From Bradyrhizobiaceae bacterium (GTDB lineage Bacteria > Pseudomonadota > Alphaproteobacteria > Rhizobiales > Xanthobacteraceae), in NCBI GenBank assembly GCA_020544565.1, contig CP078014.1, forward strand, positions 186,001 to 250,000: DNA of 64,000 nucleotides, given 5' to 3'. Shown piece after piece: positions 46,093 through 54,460 of the stretch. How positions within the stretch are numbered: position 1 is the stretch's first letter; each line of letters begins with the position of its first letter. The translations under genes and the position numbers were made by a program. The notes beneath the pieces were generated by a model. The model saw only the letters and a program-made list of their open reading frames with translations. It was not told the origin of the DNA and ran no database searches.

Positions 46093-46182
46093 CCGTCATG
46101 GCCGGGCTTGTCCCGGCCATCCACGTCTTATTTCGTTGAAACTCGCAAGACGTGGATGCCCAGCATAAAGCCGGGCATGACG
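46093..46182. repeat. REP-like hairpin repeat, family A (copy 2, complete)
   Basis: CGTCATGGCCGGGCTTGTCC at the left and AAGCCGGGCATGACG at the right are imperfect inverted arms of about 36 nt, with CCACGTCTT / AAGACGTGG inside. The element is about 90 nt and lies just downstream of the RraA-like gene. Confidence 0.85.
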
Positions 46183-46213
46183 AATTACGGACTCCGTCTC
46201 AACGAAACTTGCG

Positions 46214-46927
46214 CTAGTGAATTTCGGCGGCGCGCGCCAGTGCGGCCTTGAGTTTCTCCAGCGTGAAATCGGGGCTGTGGGCGATGGCCAGAATCGGCTC
46301 CTCGCGCCGCGCGCAGAGTTCGGCCGCGTCGGGCAGCTTCGCCGCGACATCGGCGGGGATCACCACCGCACCATGACGGTCGGCATGGATCAGATCGTCC
46401 GAACTTACGGTCATGCCGGCGACGCAGACGGGTTGGCCGAAGCCGGCCAGATGGACATAGGCGTGCGACGGCCCGATGCTGCCGGCCAATGCTTGGAATC
46501 CCGGCGCCCATTGCGGAATGTCGCGGATCGAGCCGTCGGTGATCACGCCGAGGCAACCCAGCGCCTTGTGGACCGCGCTGTTGACCTCGCCCCAGAACGC
46601 GCCGAAGCCGACATTGGCGCCGTCGAGATCCTGAATGACGCTGATGCGCGGGCCGTGCCCGGTGCCGCAATAGTCGTAATAGGCGAGGCGTTGCGCCCCC
46701 GCCTCGGCGGCCGGCAGGCGCGATGCCGAGGTCGCGCGAATGGTGGCGGTGCGGGCATAGCCGACCATGGGCGGCAGGTCCGGAAACGGGCAGACCAGCG
46801 GCTTGACGGTGTAGCCCGACAGCCGTCGTGCGGGCGCGACCACTTCCAGCGCATTGCAGATGGTGGGGGTGTCGTAGCGCGCGAGAGCTTCGAGCAGCGC
46901 GGCGGGGTGGGGAGTGGAAGCGGTCAC
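46214..46927 (-). CDS. RraA-like family protein
   Basis: A 237-aa protein of the RraA/HMG-aldolase fold. Motifs are DTPTICNALE near the start, GCLGVITDGSIRDI with the Asp/Arg pair of the active-site region, and HADRHGAVVIP with the conserved Asp-x-x-Gly-type loop. Named relatives are 4-hydroxy-4-methyl-2-oxoglutarate aldolases and the RNase E inhibitor RraA; the aldolase type is likelier here. It starts with GTG 46927, with AGGAG at good spacing; the frame upstream to 47086 is not family-like. It is divergent from a 2-hydroxyacid dehydrogenase, which fits organic-acid metabolism. Confidence 0.85.
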   Translation of the reverse strand: MTASTPHPAALLEALARYDTPTICNALEVVAPARRLSGYTVKPLVCPFPDLPPMVGYARTATIRATSASRLPAAEAGAQRLAYYDYCGTGHGPRISVIQDLDGANVGFGAFWGEVNSAVHKALGCLGVITDGSIRDIPQWAPGFQALAGSIGPSHAYVHLAGFGQPVCVAGMTVSSDDLIHADRHGAVVIPADVAAKLPDAAELCARREEPILAIAHSPDFTLEKLKAALARAAEIH

Positions 46928-47123
46928 CGGTTGATCTCCTGTTGTTGTGCTTTCCGCTCTGATCATCGGACGCGGCGCAGCCGGAGTTTGCCCGCGCCGG
47001 CCGGCGGCGGCAAGGGCGGGTTCGACTTCTGTCCCGGCTTGCGGGGCGTGGTGAAACAAGGCGATGATGGCGCATCCGCGCCCCACGCGGCCCGCGGCCG
47101 TTCACAGCAATTCAGAGGATCAT

Positions 47124-48113
47124 ATGGCGACCAACAAGAAGAAACTGCTGATCGTGGAAACCCTGGCGCCGGACGGCTGGGCGCTGTTCCGCGAGCGGGC
47201 CGATATCGAGGCGATCGAATTCCCCAACACCATTTCGGCGGCGGATTTCAACGCGATGTTGCGACAGCACGCGCCGGTCAACGGCGTGGCGCTGGGCGCC
47301 ACCGGTTTCGGTGCGGACGAGATCGCCTCCTCCGGCGGGATGATGGTGGTGGCGCGCATCGGCGTCGGCTACGACGCGGTGGACGTCAAGGCGCTGAGCG
47401 CCCATCGGATTCCGCTGATGACCACCGGCATCGCCAATTCGCCGTCGGTGGCGGAATGCGCGCTGTTCATGATGCTGGCGCTGGCCAAGCGCGCCGCTGA
47501 ACTGGACAAGCTGGTCAAGAGCGGCAACTGGACCAAGCGCCTCGGCGCGATCCCGTTCGACCTGCTCGGCCGGACGGCGCTGGTCATCGGATTCGGCCGC
47601 ATCGGCACCCGGCTCGTCAAGCGACTGCTGGCCATGGAGATGCATGTGCTGGTCTACGATCCCTTCAAGACCGCGGCCGAGATCGAGGCTGCCGGGGCGG
47701 AGCGCGTGACCAGCCTCGATAAGGCGTTGCCGCGCGCGGACTTCGTCTCGCTGCATTGCCCGAAGACGCCGGAAACGGTGAACCTGATCGGCGCGGCGGA
47801 ATTGCAACTGATGAAGCCCACGGCCTGTCTCATCAACACCGCGCGTGGCGGTATCGTCGACGAGGACGCGCTCTACGCCGCGCTGACCTCGGGCAAGATC
47901 GCGGGCGCGGGCGTGGATGTGTTCGCGCAGGAGCCGCCGCGCCCGGACCATCCGCTGTTCACGCTGGACAACGTCATCACCGCCCCGCATGTCGCGGGCG
48001 TGACGCGCGAGGCGCTGGACCGCATGGGATTGCAGGCGGCGCGGAATATTCTCAGCGCGCTGGACGGCCAGCCGATCCGCGACAACGTCATCAATCAGGA
48101 CGTGCTAACCTAG
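47124..48113 (+). CDS. D-2-hydroxyacid dehydrogenase (NAD-dependent)
   Basis: A 329-aa dehydrogenase of the SerA/HprA family. NAD-binding GFGRIG is at 156-161; catalytic Arg241 (NTARGG), Glu270 (QEPPRP) and His289 (APHVAG) are all present. It interconverts a 2-oxoacid and a D-2-hydroxyacid. It lacks the C-terminal ACT domain of full SerA. ATG 47124 follows AGAGGA. It is divergent from the RraA-like gene, and the downstream cysteine protein starts 5 nt after its stop. Confidence 0.93.
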   Translation: MATNKKKLLIVETLAPDGWALFRERADIEAIEFPNTISAADFNAMLRQHAPVNGVALGATGFGADEIASSGGMMVVARIGVGYDAVDVKALSAHRIPLMTTGIANSPSVAECALFMMLALAKRAAELDKLVKSGNWTKRLGAIPFDLLGRTALVIGFGRIGTRLVKRLLAMEMHVLVYDPFKTAAEIEAAGAERVTSLDKALPRADFVSLHCPKTPETVNLIGAAELQLMKPTACLINTARGGIVDEDALYAALTSGKIAGAGVDVFAQEPPRPDHPLFTLDNVITAPHVAGVTREALDRMGLQAARNILSALDGQPIRDNVINQDVLT

Positions 48114-48117
48114 GCTC

Positions 48118-48726
48118 ATGCCCCTGCAGAACCGCGTCACGCCGTTCGGGGAGATCGTCGCGACGCCGCACCGCGGCCGCTTCACCGGCAATCGCGGCAT
48201 CATCCACGATCCGGCGACGCGGACGTTGCTGAACCGGCGCTGGTCGTCGAAGGCGTGGATCACCTGCGTCTGCGAATTTCGCGGTCGCAGGCGCAGGGTG
48301 ATGGCGACGCGGAGCTGGACGGAGCTGTTCTTTCTCGACGAGGCGACGGCATTGGCGGCGGGGCATCGCCCCTGCTTCTATTGCCGCAGGGATGATGCGA
48401 CGGCGTTTCGCGGCGCCTGGGGGCAGGGTAATGGCGGCGACAGCCCGCGCGCGACGCAGATGGATGCCGTGCTTCACGCCGAGCGACTGGATGGCCGCGC
48501 GAAACGTCTGCATCCGCTGCGGGGGCCGCTGGCGGACCTGCCCGACGGTGCGATGGTTGCGTCCGGCCGCGAGAGCTACCTGATCGCGCGTAGCAGTGTG
48601 TGGCGCTGGAGCTTCGCCGGCTACAGCCCGGCCCCGGCTATGCCTGTGGACGTGGCGCTTCTGACGCCGCCCTCGACCGTCAACGCGCTGCGCGCCGGCT
48701 ATCGCGTGCAGATCGGGCTCGATTAA
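48118..48726 (+). CDS. conserved hypothetical protein with four cysteines (possible metal site)
   Basis: A 202-aa protein of unknown function; I recall similar proteins in other Hyphomicrobiales. Cys50 and Cys52 (TCVC) and Cys86 and Cys89 (GHRPCFYCRRDD) form a CxC-x33-CxxC pattern. AGHRPCFYC resembles the AGFRPCKRC segment of the Ada metal-binding domain, so a zinc site is possible. The N-terminal half is very Arg-rich (FRGRRRRVM). It begins 5 nt after the dehydrogenase stop and its end overlaps the convergent MFS gene by 4 nt. I do not assign a function. Confidence 0.75.
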   Translation: MPLQNRVTPFGEIVATPHRGRFTGNRGIIHDPATRTLLNRRWSSKAWITCVCEFRGRRRRVMATRSWTELFFLDEATALAAGHRPCFYCRRDDATAFRGAWGQGNGGDSPRATQMDAVLHAERLDGRAKRLHPLRGPLADLPDGAMVASGRESYLIARSSVWRWSFAGYSPAPAMPVDVALLTPPSTVNALRAGYRVQIGLD

Positions 48727-50024
48727 GCCGGCTTCGCGATCCGGTGCATCCGCCCGGCGACGGCGCGGACCTTGCGTGGCGCCGCGACCCAGATCGATGC
48801 GGCGCCGAGCAGGCTGACCGCGATGCCGATGGCGAAGGCCAGCGTGTAGTCGCCGTAGATATCGTACAGCATGCCGGTCACCCAGGGGCCGGCCGCGCCG
48901 CCCGCCAAGGCGACGAACATTACGGTGCCGAAGATGGTGCCGAAATGCCTGCCCTGAAAGATTTCGGCCACCACCGCGCCCATGATGGAGGTGGAGCTGT
49001 AACCGAGCGCGCCTTGCGCCACCACCATCACATAGACCAGAGCCAGTGTCGGCGCGTGCTGGAGTGCGATCAGCGCGGCGAAGGAAATGGCGAAGCCCAG
49101 CGAGCCGATGCTCCAGATCCATTCGCGGCCGATGCGGTCCGACAGATGTCCGAACGCGATCTGCCCGGGGATGCCGATCAGGCTGACCAGGCCGAGCGCC
49201 CACGCCGCCGTGCTTGAATTGAACCCGATCTCGCGAAGGTACTTGGTCTGATGCACCTGTACCGCGTACCAGACATAGAGCCCGCAGAAATAGCCGAGTG
49301 CGAGCCACCAGAACCGCGCGGTGCGCAGCGCGCGGCTGAGCGTCCAGTCCACGGCCGCCCATGCCGGATCGACGATGTTCGACGGCGCCGCGGCGTCGGT
49401 CGCGACCGGAGCTTCATCGCCGTCCGGCAGCAGGCCGATGTCCTCGGGGCGCTTGCGCAGCAGCAGGTTGAGCGGCGCGAGCACGACCAGCACCAGAATG
49501 CCCATCGTCCAGCTTGCGGCGCGCCAGCCATTACGGTCGATCAGAAGCTGCACCCATGGCAGGATGACGATGGAGCCGATGCCGACGCCGGCGAAGGCGA
49601 GGCCGACCGCAAGGCCGCGCCGCCGCACGAACCAGTTCGGCAGGAACAGCGACTGGCCGGAATAGCCGAGGCAGATGCTGCCCGCGCCCACCAGCACCCC
49701 GATAGTGATGTAGAGATGCCATGGCTGCGTCGTCAGCGGCGCGAGCAGGAGGCCGCCCCCCATCAGCACCACGCCGAGCTCCATCACCGTGCGCGGGCCG
49801 GTGCGGTCCATCAGCTTGCCCATCAGCGGGCTCAGCACCGCGGAAACGAGGAAGCCGAACGAGAACGCGCCCGCGGTGACGCCGCGCTCCCAGCCGAACT
49901 CATCGATGATCGGCGAGAAGAACAGCGAGAACGAGGTGCGGGCATTCACGCCGATGGCCATGGTGACGAAGGTGACCGCGACGACGATCCAGCCGTAGAA
50001 AAAGGGCAGGCGCTGCATGCTCAT
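48723..50024 (-). CDS. MFS transporter, oxalate/formate-antiporter-like
   Basis: A 433-aa 12-segment carrier. The N-terminus PFFYGWIVVAVTFVTMAIGV and GFLVSAVLSPLMGKLMDRTG are typical of the OFA/monocarboxylate MFS branch. A hydrophilic loop at about 200-225 divides the two halves. It is similar in type to the carrier at 21668. Its promoter region (50025-50188) is followed by a family-B repeat. The 3' end overlaps the hypothetical gene by 4 nt. The substrate is unknown, probably an organic anion. Confidence 0.9.
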   Translation of the reverse strand: MSMQRLPFFYGWIVVAVTFVTMAIGVNARTSFSLFFSPIIDEFGWERGVTAGAFSFGFLVSAVLSPLMGKLMDRTGPRTVMELGVVLMGGGLLLAPLTTQPWHLYITIGVLVGAGSICLGYSGQSLFLPNWFVRRRGLAVGLAFAGVGIGSIVILPWVQLLIDRNGWRAASWTMGILVLVVLAPLNLLLRKRPEDIGLLPDGDEAPVATDAAAPSNIVDPAWAAVDWTLSRALRTARFWWLALGYFCGLYVWYAVQVHQTKYLREIGFNSSTAAWALGLVSLIGIPGQIAFGHLSDRIGREWIWSIGSLGFAISFAALIALQHAPTLALVYVMVVAQGALGYSSTSIMGAVVAEIFQGRHFGTIFGTVMFVALAGGAAGPWVTGMLYDIYGDYTLAFAIGIAVSLLGAASIWVAAPRKVRAVAGRMHRIAKPA

Positions 50025-50117
50025 TCCGGGTGCAAGGGCGGCAGGACAGTGGCGCAGTATGGGCCGAATGTTCGTGAGAAGGAAAGGGCCGGCGTCCCGG
50101 GCGCGGTGCAGCGGCGG

Positions 50118-50143
50118 TTGTCCCGGTCTGCGCGGGGACGACG
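50118..50143. repeat. fragment of the family-C repeat
   Basis: The block TGTCCCGGTCTGCGCGGGGA is close to the complement of the left arm of the inverted repeat at 52415-52524. It lacks a matching right arm and appears to be a remnant. Confidence 0.4.
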
Positions 50144-50188
50144 CTTGACTACGGGACGACCACTAAGAAAGACCCGCCTGGTTTTGAT

Positions 50189-50269
50189 CGTCATTGCGAG
50201 GAGCGAGGCGACGAAGCAATCCAGCTTTCCCGCGTTACTCTGGATTGCTCCGTTTCGCTCGCAATGACG
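50189..50269. repeat. REP-like hairpin repeat, family B (copy 2)
   Basis: CGTCATTGCGAG (50189-50200) is the exact complement of CTCGCAATGACG (50258-50269), with inner arms CGAAGCAATCCAG and CTGGATTGC. It is the same element as 44381-44472 and ends 6 nt after the stop of the peptidase gene, so it may protect or end that mRNA. Confidence 0.88.
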
Positions 50270-50275
50270 AGGATA

Positions 50276-52375
50276 TTACGACTCACCGTCCGCCAGCCCC
50301 ACCGCCCACAGCGCGAACGCGTAGACGATGGCGATTTCGTCGAGCCGGTTGAAGCGGCCGGAGGCGCCGCCATGGCCCGCGCCCATGTTGGTGCGCAACA
50401 GCACCGGGCCGCCGCCGGTCATGGTCGGGCGCAGCCGCGCGATCCATTTCGCCGGCTCCCAATAGGTCACGCGCGGATCGGCGAGGCCGCCCATGGCGAG
50501 GATCGCCGGATAGTCCTTGGCCGCGACGTTGTCATAGGGCGAATAGGACAGAATGGTTTTGAAATCCGCCGCGCTTGCGATCGGGTTGCCCCATTCGGGC
50601 CATTCCGGCGGGGTCAGCGGCAGCTTGTCGTCGAGCATGGTGTTGAGCACGTCCACGAACGGCACCTCTGCGACGATGCCGGCGAACAGCTCGCCGGCGC
50701 GGTTTGCCACCGCGCCCATCAGCATGCCGCCGGCGCTGCCGCCATGCCCGACGAGCTTTTTCGCTGAGGTGTAGTTCGCCGCGATCAGCGCGCGGCCGGC
50801 GGCGGCGAAATCGTCGAAGGTGTTGGTCTTTTTCTCGCGCTTGCCGTCGAGATACCAACCCCAGCCCTTGTCCGAACCGCCTCGGACATGGGCGATGGCG
50901 TAGACGAAACCGCGGTCCACCAGCGACAGCCGGTTGGTCGAGAACGATGCCGGCATGGCATGGCCGTAGGAGCCGTAGCCATACAGCAGGAGCGGCGCGG
51001 AGCCGTCCAGCACCAGATCGCGACGATGCAGGATCGAGACCGGCACCTGCGCGCCGTCATGAGCGGCCGCCATTATCCGCGTGGTGACGTAGTTCGCCGG
51101 ATCGTGGCCGGAGGGGACGGCCTGGCGCTTGCGCAGGGTGCGTTCGCGGCTGACCATGTCGTAGTCGAACACCTCGGACGGCGTCGTCATCGAGGAATAG
51201 GCGAAGCGGATCTGCGTGGTGTCGAATTCGTAGCCGCCGAGGGGATCGAGCGAATAGGCGGTCTCGTCGAAGGCGATGGCATGCTCCTGCGACGTCGCCA
51301 GATCGCGGATGACGATGGAGGGCAGGGCGTTGGCACGCTCCAGCCGCACCAGATGGCCGGAATAAAGCTCGATGTCGATGATGAAGACGCCGGGCCGATG
51401 CGGGATCAGGTCGCGCCAGTTGGCGCGCTCCGGCGCCGCCAGCGGCGCGGTGACGATCTTGAAGTCGATGGCGTCGTCGGCGTTGGTATGAATGAAGAGC
51501 TGATCGCCGCGGTCGGCGAGCGAATACTGCACGCCGTCCTCGCGCGCGGCCACGAGGCGCGGTGTGGCGTCGGGGTCCTTGAGGTCGATCAGCCGCAGTT
51601 CGGACGTCTCGTGATCGCCGCCGGCGATCACGCAGAAGCGGCCGCTGGCGCTCTCGTGAATGTGGGTGAACCAGCCGGGGTCGCTTTCCTCGTACACCAG
51701 CCTGTCATCGGACTGCGCCGTGCCGAGGACATGGCGATAGACCTGCATCGGGCGATGGTTGGCGTCGATTTTGACATAGAAGAACGATGCCGAGTCCGCG
51801 CTCCACACCACGTCGCCGCCGCTCTCCTCGATGATGTCGTCGCTGTCCTTGCCCGTCGCCCAGTCGCGGACGCGGATGGTGAAATATTCGGAGCCGCGTA
51901 TATCGGCGCTCCACGCCTCCAGCCGGTGATCGGGTGAGTGCACCGCGTCGCCGAACTTGAAGTAGTCGGACTGCTTCGCCAGTTCGTCGCCGTCGATGAT
52001 GAAATGCGCCTCGCCGCCGCCGCGCGGCTCGCGTCCGATCAGTTCGTGCTGGCCGCCTTCGCGGTATCTGTGGAAATAGGCGAACGGGCCGTCCGGCGAG
52101 GGCACGCTGGAATCGTCTTCCTTGATGCGGCCGCGCATTTCCGCGACCAGCTTCTGCTGCAGCGGCGCGGTATGGCCCAGCACCGCCTCGGCATAGGCGT
52201 TCTCGGCTTCGAGATAGGCACGGATGTCGGGTTTGAGCGCGGCTGGGTCGTGCAGCACCTCCTGCCAGTTGTCGTCTTTCAGCCATGCATAGTCGTCGTT
52301 CACCGTGATGCCGTGGCAGGTGAAGCTGTGCGGCCGGCGCGGGGCGACGGGAGGCGTGGGGATTTTGGAATTCAT
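50276..52375 (-). CDS. ptrB: S9 family oligopeptidase B
   Basis: A 699-aa serine peptidase: an N-terminal beta-propeller and a C-terminal alpha/beta hydrolase. The nucleophile is Ser547 in GHGGSAGGML and the catalytic His668 is in GAGHGGASG, with SPYDNVAAKDYPAIL nearby. Family members cleave after basic residues in short peptides. The length is the usual ~700 aa. ATG 52375 is used. Downstream of an amidohydrolase on the same strand, with a repeat of about 110 nt between them. Confidence 0.94.
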   Translation of the reverse strand: MNSKIPTPPVAPRRPHSFTCHGITVNDDYAWLKDDNWQEVLHDPAALKPDIRAYLEAENAYAEAVLGHTAPLQQKLVAEMRGRIKEDDSSVPSPDGPFAYFHRYREGGQHELIGREPRGGGEAHFIIDGDELAKQSDYFKFGDAVHSPDHRLEAWSADIRGSEYFTIRVRDWATGKDSDDIIEESGGDVVWSADSASFFYVKIDANHRPMQVYRHVLGTAQSDDRLVYEESDPGWFTHIHESASGRFCVIAGGDHETSELRLIDLKDPDATPRLVAAREDGVQYSLADRGDQLFIHTNADDAIDFKIVTAPLAAPERANWRDLIPHRPGVFIIDIELYSGHLVRLERANALPSIVIRDLATSQEHAIAFDETAYSLDPLGGYEFDTTQIRFAYSSMTTPSEVFDYDMVSRERTLRKRQAVPSGHDPANYVTTRIMAAAHDGAQVPVSILHRRDLVLDGSAPLLLYGYGSYGHAMPASFSTNRLSLVDRGFVYAIAHVRGGSDKGWGWYLDGKREKKTNTFDDFAAAGRALIAANYTSAKKLVGHGGSAGGMLMGAVANRAGELFAGIVAEVPFVDVLNTMLDDKLPLTPPEWPEWGNPIASAADFKTILSYSPYDNVAAKDYPAILAMGGLADPRVTYWEPAKWIARLRPTMTGGGPVLLRTNMGAGHGGASGRFNRLDEIAIVYAFALWAVGLADGES

Positions 52376-52414
52376 GCTGTGCAGACTTTCAGGCCACGGA
52401 ACCAATGATGCGGG

Positions 52415-52524
52415 TCGTCCCCGCGCAGGCGGGGACCCATACTCCCTTGGGGAGGATATTATATGGGATGTTTGCTGTGCGTTGTTGAGACGCCAGGGGT
52501 GATGGGTCCCGTTCGCCGGGACGA
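52415..52524. repeat. inverted repeat, family C
   Basis: TCGTCCCCGCGCAGGCGGGG with following ACCCAT (left arm, 52415-52440) pairs imperfectly with ATGGGTCCCGTTCGCCGGGA plus CGA (right arm, 52502-52524). It fills the gap between the amidohydrolase stop and the peptidase start. It is probably a REP/MITE-like element. Confidence 0.75.
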
Positions 52525-52551
52525 TATGGACTATGTTGCGGCGCCCGGTCT

Positions 52552-53817
52552 CTAGCCGCTTGCCTTCGCCGAGGTCACGCCCGCCAGCGCCAGCACCGTA
52601 TGCAGCAGCACGTTGGCGCCGGCGGTGCAGTCGGCCTGCGTCGCGTCCTCCAGTTCGTTGTGGCTGATGCCGTCCTTGCACGGCACGAAGATCATGGCGG
52701 CGGGCACCACGCCCGCCAGGTTGCAGGCGTCGTGGCCCGCACCGGAGGTGATGCGGCGGCTCGAATAGCCGAGATCGTTCGTGGCGGTTTCCACCGCGTC
52801 CACCAGCGCCTTGTCGAACACCGTGGGCTCCTTGCGCCAGATCTTCTCGATGGCGACGGTCACCTTGCGGCGCGCAGCGATCCCGGCCGCCGCGTGTTGC
52901 AGGCCGTCATGAAGTGCATCGAGGGTGGCGGAGTCGGGGCTGCGGAATTCGGCGGTGAAGGCGATATCGCCGGGGATGACGTTGCGTGAGGCGTTGTCGA
53001 TCCTCACCTCGCCGATGGTGCCGACCGCATGTGGGCCGTGGTCGCGCGCCAGCTTTTCCACCGCAAGCACCACTTCGGCGAGCGCGGCGAGCGCGTCCCT
53101 GCGAAGCGGCATCGGCGTGGTGCCGGCGTGCGCGGCGAAGCCGGCGATCGTGCCGTTGTACCAGATGATGCCCTGGCCGCGGTCGACCACGCCGATGGTC
53201 TTGTGCTCGGCCTCGAGTAACGGTCCCTGTTCGATATGCAGTTCGACGAAAGCGCTGAAGCGCTGCTGCCCCACCGCATCCGCGCCGCGATAGCCGATGC
53301 TGTCGAGCGCCTCGGCCACGGTGACGCCGTCGGCGTCCTCGCGGCCCCAAATGTCCTCGGTGGTGTATTCGCCGGCATAGGCGGCAGACGCCATCATGGC
53401 CGGGGCGAAGCGCGAGCCTTCCTCGTTGGTCCAGTTGCAGACGCAGACCGGCGCCTCGGTCTCGATCCCGGCGTCGTTCAGCACGCGGACCACTTCGAGC
53501 GCGGCCAGCGTGCCGAGTACGCCGTCATATTTGCCGCCGGTCGGCTGGGTGTCGAGATGCGAGCCCATGCCGACGGGGAGTTTCGACATGTCGCGGCCGG
53601 GCCTGATGGCGAACATGGTGCCGAGCGCATCGACGCGGACCTCGCAGCCCGCTTTCTCGCAGGCGTCGCGGAACCAGTCGCGCACCTGCTTGTCTTCCGC
53701 GCCGAGGGTCAGCCGCCGCACGCCGCCCTTGGGCGTACCGCCGAATTTGGCGGTGTCGTGGATGTCGCCCCACAAGCGCGCGGAGTCGATCTGGAGATTT
53801 GATCTGGCTTTTGTCAT
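52552..53817 (-). CDS. Zn-dependent hydrolase, N-carbamoyl-amino acid / allantoate amidohydrolase family
   Basis: A 421-aa M20-type amidase of the hydantoinase/carbamoylase group. Metal motifs are GSHLDTQPTGGKYDG and TNEEGSRFAP; EQGPLLE and GAGHDACNLAG are also family hallmarks. It releases ammonia and CO2 from carbamoyl- or ureido-acids. It is preceded by nikR with a 25-nt gap, which is unusual. It is close in type to beta-ureidopropionase and allantoate amidohydrolase; the sequence alone does not separate them. Confidence 0.92.
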   Translation of the reverse strand: MTKARSNLQIDSARLWGDIHDTAKFGGTPKGGVRRLTLGAEDKQVRDWFRDACEKAGCEVRVDALGTMFAIRPGRDMSKLPVGMGSHLDTQPTGGKYDGVLGTLAALEVVRVLNDAGIETEAPVCVCNWTNEEGSRFAPAMMASAAYAGEYTTEDIWGREDADGVTVAEALDSIGYRGADAVGQQRFSAFVELHIEQGPLLEAEHKTIGVVDRGQGIIWYNGTIAGFAAHAGTTPMPLRRDALAALAEVVLAVEKLARDHGPHAVGTIGEVRIDNASRNVIPGDIAFTAEFRSPDSATLDALHDGLQHAAAGIAARRKVTVAIEKIWRKEPTVFDKALVDAVETATNDLGYSSRRITSGAGHDACNLAGVVPAAMIFVPCKDGISHNELEDATQADCTAGANVLLHTVLALAGVTSAKASG

Positions 53818-53842
53818 GTGAGGCTCGCGATCGCAGATGGTG

Positions 53843-54292
53843 TTATTCGTGCTCGTGCTCGTGTCCGGAGCGCCTGCGGCTGCTCCGGGTCGAATCGGCG
53901 GGGATGATCATGACGCGACCGTAGCGCACGCCGCGTTCGGCGATAACGTGGTCGGCGAGATGCTGCACATCCGCCGTGCGGCCCTTCAGCGCGGTGATTT
54001 CCATGCAATTGTCGTTGTCCAGGTGGACGTGCAGCGTGGCCAGCGACAGGTTGTGGTGATCGTGGAAATTGTTGACCAGGCGGCTGGAGAGATCGCGTGC
54101 GGCATGATCGTAGACATAGACGAGGGCGGCGACACAGTCACCTGCCTTGCCGGAGTCCTGCGCGGCCTGCTGCATCCCGGCGCGGGCAAAATCGCGGATC
54201 GCCTCGGAGCGGTTCTGGTAGCCGCGCTCCTCGATCATGCGGTCGAGTTCCGCCATGAGATCGTCGTCGAGAGTGATGGTGACACGCTGCAT
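53843..54292 (-). CDS. nikR: nickel-responsive regulator NikR
   Basis: A 149-aa ribbon-helix-helix regulator. The N-terminal RHH (residues 2-40, [16 protein letters not shown] and [11 protein letters not shown]) binds DNA as a dimer; the C-terminal ACT-like domain holds the square-planar nickel site His88, His90 and Cys96 ([10 protein letters not shown]) with one of the His77-His80 cluster. A His/Glu tail (GHEHEHE) is an added metal-binding element. It normally represses nickel uptake genes. Here the next gene is an amidohydrolase, and no nik or urease gene is in the window. A 20-bp palindrome lies 32 nt upstream. Confidence 0.95.
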   Translation of the reverse strand: MQRVTITLDDDLMAELDRMIEERGYQNRSEAIRDFARAGMQQAAQDSGKAGDCVAALVYVYDHAARDLSSRLVNNFHDHHNLSLATLHVHLDNDNCMEITALKGRTADVQHLADHVIAERGVRYGRVMIIPADSTRSSRRRSGHEHEHE

Positions 54293-54323
54293 TGAAGAGA
54301 GTCTCCGTTTGGATAGAGTCGCG

Positions 54324-54343
54324 TGCTGGCGGCGGCGCCAGCA
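54324..54343. promoter_or_regulatory. palindrome upstream of nikR (candidate operator)
   Basis: TGCTGGCG (54324-54331) and CGCCAGCA (54336-54343) are perfect 8-bp arms around GCGG. The site is 32 nt before the nikR start. It does not match the GTATGA-N16-TCATAC pattern of E. coli NikR, so the binding protein is unknown. A transcript hairpin is the alternative. Confidence 0.45.
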
Positions 54344-54439
54344 TAGCTGAATCCGGGATGTTGTTGGATGCGATTTCACGCGGCCGCAGATTTCGTGCGG
54401 CCCTACTACGCTGCGATGCGGAACCGGCAGTTTCGCTAT

Positions 54440-54460
54440 GCGAACAGGAGTCATGTTCGC
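54440..54460. promoter_or_regulatory. inverted repeat upstream of the TTT operon (candidate operator)
   Basis: GCGAAC (54440-54445) and GTTCGC (54455-54460) are perfect 6-bp arms with a 9-nt spacer, 175 nt before tctC and 148 nt before nikR. The regulator is unknown. Confidence 0.35.

Noticed and set aside
45891..46139. 82-codon plus-strand frame between selO and the RraA-like gene
   Set aside because: It is antisense to the better-supported 29-residue peptide and runs into repeat family A.
44232..46182. insertion sequence between the REP-like blocks
   Set aside because: The sequence between the two copies is selO and its small upstream frame; no transposase is present.
44232..52524. CRISPR array suggested by repeated blocks
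   Set aside because: The copies are few, far apart, unequal in spacing and palindromic over their whole length, as in REP elements.
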